59,033 bases of DNA from the NCBI GenBank assembly GCA_002729415.1, contig PBXZ01000096.1:1-59033 (forward strand). The letters are read 5' to 3'. The translations under genes and the position numbers were made by a program. Positions 54,748 to 59,033 of this stretch are shown piece by piece. The DNA is from UBA9662 sp002729415. Its GTDB lineage: Bacteria; Poribacteria; WGA-4E; UBA9662. Numbering within the stretch: position 1 is the stretch's first letter; every line of letters begins with the position of its first letter. A model generated the notes under the pieces. It had not been told where the DNA came from. It saw nothing but the letters and a program-made list of their open reading frames with translations, and did no database searches.

Positions 54748-55773
54748 ATGAGCAACAGCTACAACGTCGGCGTCATCGGATATGGCTGGGCNGCCACNGC
54801 NCACATCGAAGCGCTCAACANCACCAGCCAGGGCAANGTGACCGCGGTCTACTCCTCCCGCGACCTCAATCCCGCGGAACTNTCCGCCNCTCACGGGAGC
54901 GAAATCAAAGTCTACAACAAGGTGGAGGANCTCCTGGCCGACGACTCCATCGACGTGATCGACATCACCTCCTATCCGACCCAGCACAGGGATCAGGCCA
55001 TTGCAGCCGCCAAGGCGGGAAAGCAGGTCATCCTGGAGAAGCCCATCACCCTCAACCTCGAGGACGCCGAGGCCATCGAGGCCGCCTTCGAAGCCAGCAA
55101 CACCAGGAGCTGTGTCTGTTTCGAGCTGCGGTTTATCTCCCAGTTCACCACCATCAAATCCATCATCGAGGAGGGTCTCATCGGCGATATCCACTACGGT
55201 GAGATCGACTATTATCATGGAATAGGTCCGTGGTACGGACAGTACCGCTGGAACACCACCAGGGAGAATGGCGGCAGCTCGCTCCTCTCCGCCGGTTGCC
55301 ACGCCCTGGACGCCCTCCTTCTCTGCATGGGGTCGGAGGTCGAGGAAGTCATGGCCTACAACGCACAGTCCACCCACGAGATCTTCGCCAAATACGAGTA
55401 TCCAACGACCACCACAACCATCCTGAAGTTCAGGAACGGCGCGGTGGGCAAGTGCGCCAGCGTGATCGACTGCTTCATGCCCTACTATTTCCACACCCAG
55501 CTCTGTGGCAGCGAAGGCAGCATCCTCGACGACAAGCTCTACTCGTCAAAGCTCCATCTCCGCGACAAGGCCTGGACAAGGCTGCCCGTGGCCCTCGCAG
55601 ATTCGGGCGACGTCGCCGACCATCCCTACCAGGACCAGTTCCAGGCTTTCTTTGATGCTCTCGACAAGGGCGAACCCATGCCCCTCACCAGCTACCGCGA
55701 CGCCCTGCAGACCTTCCGTGTGCTTTTCGCTGCCGACGAAAGTGCTGCCACCGGTCAACCGGTCAAACTCTAA
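54748..55773 (+). CDS. Gfo/Idh/MocA-family oxidoreductase
   Basis: The ATG at 54748 gives 341 residues. The Rossmann start is NVGVIGYGW; VTAVYSSRDL follows the second strand. DVIDITSYPTQHRDQAIAAAKAGKQVILEKPI is the conserved cofactor/substrate segment with the EKP motif. The C-terminal sheet begins ELRFISQFTTIKSII and includes YYHGIGPWYGQYRW and NGGSSLLSAGCHALDALL, in which a His is the usual catalytic candidate. No signal peptide. It probably uses NAD(P) to oxidise a sugar or sugar derivative. It is the first of three close genes (PIG-L and NagB-like follow after 68 and 50 bases). Confidence 0.92.
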   Translation: MSNSYNVGVIGYGWXAXXHIEALNXTSQGXVTAVYSSRDLNPAEXSAXHGSEIKVYNKVEXLLADDSIDVIDITSYPTQHRDQAIAAAKAGKQVILEKPITLNLEDAEAIEAAFEASNTRSCVCFELRFISQFTTIKSIIEEGLIGDIHYGEIDYYHGIGPWYGQYRWNTTRENGGSSLLSAGCHALDALLLCMGSEVEEVMAYNAQSTHEIFAKYEYPTTTTTILKFRNGAVGKCASVIDCFMPYYFHTQLCGSEGSILDDKLYSSKLHLRDKAWTRLPVALADSGDVADHPYQDQFQAFFDALDKGEPMPLTSYRDALQTFRVLFAADESAATGQPVKL

Positions 55774-55841
55774 CCAGGCCTTCCCGGCGCAGGCCCTGCC
55801 CGCCACGGCCCGGATAACCAGCAACCCAGTAACAACCACCC

Positions 55842-56627
55842 GTGCGAAGCACCGCCCTCGCCATCTTCGCCCACCCCGATGACATCGAGTACTTCGGGGC
55901 CGGAACTCTTCTCCTCCTGAAGGAGGCCGGATTCGAAACGCACTACTTCAACCTCTCCACCGGCAATTGCGGATCGGTCGAAATGGATGCGGAGGAGACC
56001 CGTCGCGTTCGTCTCGAGGAAGCGAAAACTGCCGCCGATCTCCTCGGAGCCCACTTCCATCCGCCCATCTGCGATGATCTTGAGATCTTCTACGACCTGC
56101 CGACCCTGCGCAAGGTGGCTGGCGTGGTGCGGCAGGTGAAACCCTCCATCATTCTCACCCACCCCCCGCAGGACTACATGGAGGATCACACCAATACCTG
56201 TCGGCTGGCAGTGACTGCGGGGTTCACGCACGGCATGCCCAACTTCGTGACCGATCCGTCTTCCGACGACACCTATCCGGAAGACGTTTTCATCTACCAC
56301 TCCGTCCCCCACGGCCTCTGCGATCCGCTCCGCGTCGCTGCCCCCATCGAATCCTTCGTGGACACCTCCCCGGTCTTCGCGACCCAGCGCGAAGCCCTCG
56401 CCGCCCACGCCTCCCAGAAGGACTGGCTCGACCGGTCCCAGGGTGTCGACTCCTACCTCAGGGTCCTCGACGATCTCGCCCTCAAGGTCGGCCAGCTTTC
56501 CGGCCGCTTCCGCCAGGCCGAAGGCTGGCGGCGTCACCTTCACCTCGGCTTCTCCGCCCACGACCAGGATCCCCTGACGGACATTCTGGGTGAGAGATAC
56601 CTCCTCACCGGGAATTCAGGCTCCTGA
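55842..56627 (+). CDS. PIG-L family N-acetylhexosamine deacetylase-like protein
   Basis: A 261-residue cytoplasmic protein starting with GTG. The family motif is AIFAHPDDIEYFGAGTLLLLKEAG, with the zinc ligands His and Asp in AHPDD. A third ligand is likely the His in YMEDHTNTCRLAV. PSIILTHPPQDY is another conserved block. PIG-L proteins are zinc deacetylases acting on N-acetylglucosamine-containing molecules. Its place between a sugar oxidoreductase and a NagB-like gene suggests it removes acetyl groups from an amino sugar before deamination. That is inference from order. Confidence 0.9.
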   Translation: MRSTALAIFAHPDDIEYFGAGTLLLLKEAGFETHYFNLSTGNCGSVEMDAEETRRVRLEEAKTAADLLGAHFHPPICDDLEIFYDLPTLRKVAGVVRQVKPSIILTHPPQDYMEDHTNTCRLAVTAGFTHGMPNFVTDPSSDDTYPEDVFIYHSVPHGLCDPLRVAAPIESFVDTSPVFATQREALAAHASQKDWLDRSQGVDSYLRVLDDLALKVGQLSGRFRQAEGWRRHLHLGFSAHDQDPLTDILGERYLLTGNSGS

Positions 56628-56677
56628 CCATCCGGACCACCCCACCCGCCCTTCCTCTCTCAATCCCCTCACCGACC

Positions 56678-57604
56678 ATGCGCCCGCAATCCAAGATCTC
56701 CTCCTCCTGGTGGGATTACACCACCCTGGATCCCGCCATCATCCAGGATGCGGCCAGACTCACCGGGAAGGATCTCGAAGAACTCTCCCGTCCCGGATTC
56801 CGGGTCGTGATGTATGACACCCTTGAGGACTTCTACCTCGCCGAGGCCCTCGAGTACATCGACGCCTGGAGACAGGCTACCGCCGACAACCCGGTCGGCA
56901 TCTGTGGACCGATTGGGCCGACTGAACAGCTCCCTCTTGTCGCACGCCTCGTCAACGAACTCGGCATCAACGTCTCCTGCGGCCATTTCTGGGGAATGGA
57001 CGAATGGGTCGGCCATGACGGAAAGGAAGTCCCCCTCGATCATCCGCTCTCCTTTGAAAAGGCCGACCGCAAACTGTGTTTCAACCGCATCGAGGCGGGG
57101 TTCCCGGAGGAAAACCTCCACTTCCCCGCCGCCGACACGCAGCCCTACATCGATTCCTGGAACTCCGGTGTGCGTTGCGCCGTCATGCAGGGGGGACAGG
57201 GTGATATCAAGCACTGGGCCTTCAACGATCCTCTCCGCCGCGAGGGCCGCTACCTCGATGAACCGCCTTCCCCCGCGGAATACCGCAAACTCGGCACCCG
57301 GATGGTCGAGCTCCATCCCATCACCCTCGCCCAGAATGCCCGCACCTCGGGTGGGGGCAACATCACCATGGTCCCCAGCCAGGCGGTCACGGTGGGACCG
57401 GTCGAAACCTGGCAGGCCGGAAAGGTTTCCATCTGGCAGGCCGGNACGCACGACAATCCCCTTGGCCAGCGACTCACCGCGCTCATGATCTCCAAGGGCC
57501 TCGCCGACTCCGCGGTCCCCATGTCCCTCCTCGCCGACCACTCCAACGTGCAGTTCAACTACTTCCGGGGTGGCCTCGGTTCCTGCGCGGTAGAGATGCA
57601 CTGA
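56678..57604 (+). CDS. Glucosamine-6-phosphate deaminase (NagB)-like protein
   Basis: A 308-residue cytoplasmic protein resembling the glucosamine-6-phosphate isomerase/deaminase family. NPVGICGPIGPTEQLPLVARLV matches the phosphate-binding segment. GMDEWVGHDG takes the place of the usual LDEY-G region, and GGQGDIKHWAFNDP corresponds to the G-DGHIAFNEP active-site block, keeping a His and a terminal Asp-Pro. VTVGP recalls the family's later T-G- segment. It is longer and more divergent than classical NagB, so the substrate may be another amino sugar or its oxidised form. One N lies at 57445. It is probably co-transcribed with the PIG-L gene. Confidence 0.83.
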   Translation: MRPQSKISSSWWDYTTLDPAIIQDAARLTGKDLEELSRPGFRVVMYDTLEDFYLAEALEYIDAWRQATADNPVGICGPIGPTEQLPLVARLVNELGINVSCGHFWGMDEWVGHDGKEVPLDHPLSFEKADRKLCFNRIEAGFPEENLHFPAADTQPYIDSWNSGVRCAVMQGGQGDIKHWAFNDPLRREGRYLDEPPSPAEYRKLGTRMVELHPITLAQNARTSGGGNITMVPSQAVTVGPVETWQAGKVSIWQAXTHDNPLGQRLTALMISKGLADSAVPMSLLADHSNVQFNYFRGGLGSCAVEMH

Positions 57605-57795
57605 TCCTGCGGCCCAGCCTGGCGATCAAGGGGCTGCTCGACACCCCCTCACGAGATCAAATCCTACCCGGAGAAACAGATTCCCGGGCAGAATGTGGGA
57701 CAAAACATTGACCCTCATATCAATATGGACATTTTCCAGACCATCCGCCGGGGAGACATTCGGATCCCCTCGGCAGACTCAACAATCAAAGCACC

Positions 57796-59033
57796 ATGAA
57801 CTGCACCTCTCTCCTGCTTCTGACCGGGATCCTGATGATCTCGTCCGCCTCCGCTGCCCGGCCCGATTGGCTGCAATGGCGGGGACCCACCCGCGACGGA
57901 CAGATCCACGCCGGGGCCAGGCAATGGCCCACCCGCCTGAGCAAAGACAGCCTGAAGAAACTCTGGTCGGTGGATCTGGCTGAGGGCTATGCCTCTCCTG
58001 TTGTGGTCGGCAACCGCGTAATAACCGTTGAGACCCGGTCAAAGAAAAACGAGATCGTAAGAGCCTTTGACCGGAATACCGGCAAGCAACTCTGGGAGTC
58101 GTCCTGGGCAGGGGCGATGAGAGTGCCCTTCTTCGCTGCCAAGAATGGAAGCTGGGTGCGCAGTTCACCCGCCTGTGACGGCAGGAATCTTTACGTCGGA
58201 GGCATGGTGGATGTTCTCGTTGCCCTTGATGTCACCTCCGGGAAGGAGAAATGGCGGGCCGACTTTCCCCGCAGCGAAAAGACCTCAAAGCCGCAGTTCG
58301 GATTCGTGTGTTCTCCCCTGCTCGATAAGAATTATGTCTACGTCCAGGCTGGAAGCGCGCTGAGGAAGATCCGGAAGTCAGACGGTCAGACGGTCTGGAA
58401 GGTGCTGGCCGATGAGAGGGCGATGTTTGGTTCCGCCTTCTCTTCCCCGATCCGGGCCACCGTGGGAAACCGCGACCAGATCGTGGTGCAGACCCGTATG
58501 GAACTGGCCGGGGTTGCTCCTCATGACGGAAAAGTGCTCTGGAAAACTCCGGTCAAGGCCTTCCGTGGCATGAACATCCTCACTCCCACCGTTATCGGAA
58601 ACAATGTATTCACCTCGACCTATGGGGGAGGGACCTTCTGGTATGGAATCGGAAAGAAGGGATCCAATCAGTCGGTCTCCCCCTTATGGCAGCACAAGGT
58701 CGAGGGCTACATGTCCTCTCCGGTCGTGGTGGACGGTCTCGTCTACATGCACGGAAAGGACAAGCGCTTCCACTGCCTTGATCCCAAACAGAAGAAAAAG
58801 CTCTGGTCCACCGCCGATGTCTACGGCTCCTACTGGTCCATGGTGGCCAATCGTAAGAGCATTCTCGCCCTCGACAACCGTGGCTACCTCCTCCTCATCG
58901 AGGCCAGCCCGAAAGGATTCAAGCTCTCGGGCAAGGTGGAGGTGAGTGGGCGCCCCACCTGGGCCCACCTCGTCGTCTGCGGTAACGAAGTCTACGTCCG
59001 CGATCTCAAGGGCCTCACCTCCTACCGCTGGCA
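57796..59033 (+). CDS. Secreted PQQ-like beta-propeller protein (3' end outside window)
   Basis: The first 412 codons are present; the gene runs off the right edge. It has a Sec signal peptide (LLLLTGILMISSASAARP) and then WLQWRGPTRDGQ, the usual start of PVC PQQ-propeller proteins. Blades follow the 'G..lW' rhythm: AFDRNTGKQLWES, ALDVTSGKEKWRA, KIRKSDGQTVWKV, APHDGKVLWKT and CLDPKQKKKLWST. No haem motif is seen in the visible part. It is related in type to the protein at 16783 but belongs to the longer 'WRGP' subgroup. It is probably a periplasmic binding or assembly propeller. Confidence 0.87.
   Translation, partial: MNCTSLLLLTGILMISSASAARPDWLQWRGPTRDGQIHAGARQWPTRLSKDSLKKLWSVDLAEGYASPVVVGNRVITVETRSKKNEIVRAFDRNTGKQLWESSWAGAMRVPFFAAKNGSWVRSSPACDGRNLYVGGMVDVLVALDVTSGKEKWRADFPRSEKTSKPQFGFVCSPLLDKNYVYVQAGSALRKIRKSDGQTVWKVLADERAMFGSAFSSPIRATVGNRDQIVVQTRMELAGVAPHDGKVLWKTPVKAFRGMNILTPTVIGNNVFTSTYGGGTFWYGIGKKGSNQSVSPLWQHKVEGYMSSPVVVDGLVYMHGKDKRFHCLDPKQKKKLWSTADVYGSYWSMVANRKSILALDNRGYLLLIEASPKGFKLSGKVEVSGRPTWAHLVVCGNEVYVRDLKGLTSYRW

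Noticed and set aside
1..59033. tRNA, rRNA, CRISPR arrays, insertion sequences and prophage
   Set aside because: I saw no cloverleaf-like segments in gaps, no regularly spaced repeats, and no transposase, integrase or phage proteins.

Overview
The window looks like part of a Verrucomicrobiota genome, or of a close PVC-superphylum relative, probably aerobic and specialised on polysaccharides. The evidence is family content: two DUF1549/DUF1553 + DUF1501 pairs, FG-GAP/VCBS and ASPIC/UnbV proteins, a PVC-type membrane-bound dehydrogenase with a terminal cytochrome c, a DUF1080 protein, a PmoA-like (DUF6807) protein, two formylglycine sulfatases, and a protease with the C-terminal module typical of verrucomicrobial secreted proteins. 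GC is high. Most starts lack a recognisable Shine-Dalgarno sequence. Most proteins begin with Sec, Tat or lipoprotein signals, so much of the window encodes the periplasm and cell surface.

Layout. 0-3.5 kb: a Tm-1-like/TIM-barrel gene pair (minus), an oligopeptidase B-like peptidase and a small membrane protein. 3.7-10.2 kb: one giant secreted protein of 2144 residues with macroglobulin-like beta regions and a thioester-less body, followed by a convergent small lipoprotein. 10.8-15.9 kb: FG-GAP/ASPIC protein, DUF1549/1553 protein and DUF1501 protein, closed by a strong hairpin terminator. 16-23.8 kb: a two-copy STN-like protein, a PQQ-propeller protein, a NodB deacetylase fused to a rhamnosidase-type beta domain, a THUMP RNA methyltransferase, a neutral ceramidase, and a membrane protein overlapping a YbjN-like gene. 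23.8-31.2 kb: a second FG-GAP protein, a second DUF1549/1553 + DUF1501 pair with an N-terminal cytochrome domain, and an unrecognised CxxCH protein. 31.6-34.6 kb: lysS and glpK, convergent. 34.9-39.1 kb: galM, an SGLT-like symporter and galK. 39.1-54.5 kb: PmoA-like protein, phosphoesterase, large lysyl-endopeptidase-like protease, two sulfatases, Dabb and GNAT proteins, DUF1080 protein, an unknown helical protein and the membrane-bound dehydrogenase. 54.7-57.6 kb: a probable amino-sugar cassette (Gfo/Idh/MocA, PIG-L, NagB-like). The window ends inside a second PQQ-propeller gene.

How the genes may work together (inference): sulfatases, deacetylases, the DUF1080 protein and oxidoreductases could strip and open sulfated or aminated glycans outside the cytoplasm. 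The CxxCH proteins could take up electrons. The symporter, galactokinase, mutarotase, glycerol kinase and NagB-like protein would bring the products into central metabolism. No galT or galE is present here.

Data quality: the sequence holds patches of single N bases (about 1.0-7.4, 39.8-41.0 and 45.7-54.9 kb), with none in most of the rest. Where I checked, they fall mostly at third codon positions, which suggests masked strain polymorphism rather than random error. Two genes in the densest patch are also frameshifted. I saw no tRNA, rRNA, CRISPR array, insertion sequence or prophage gene.
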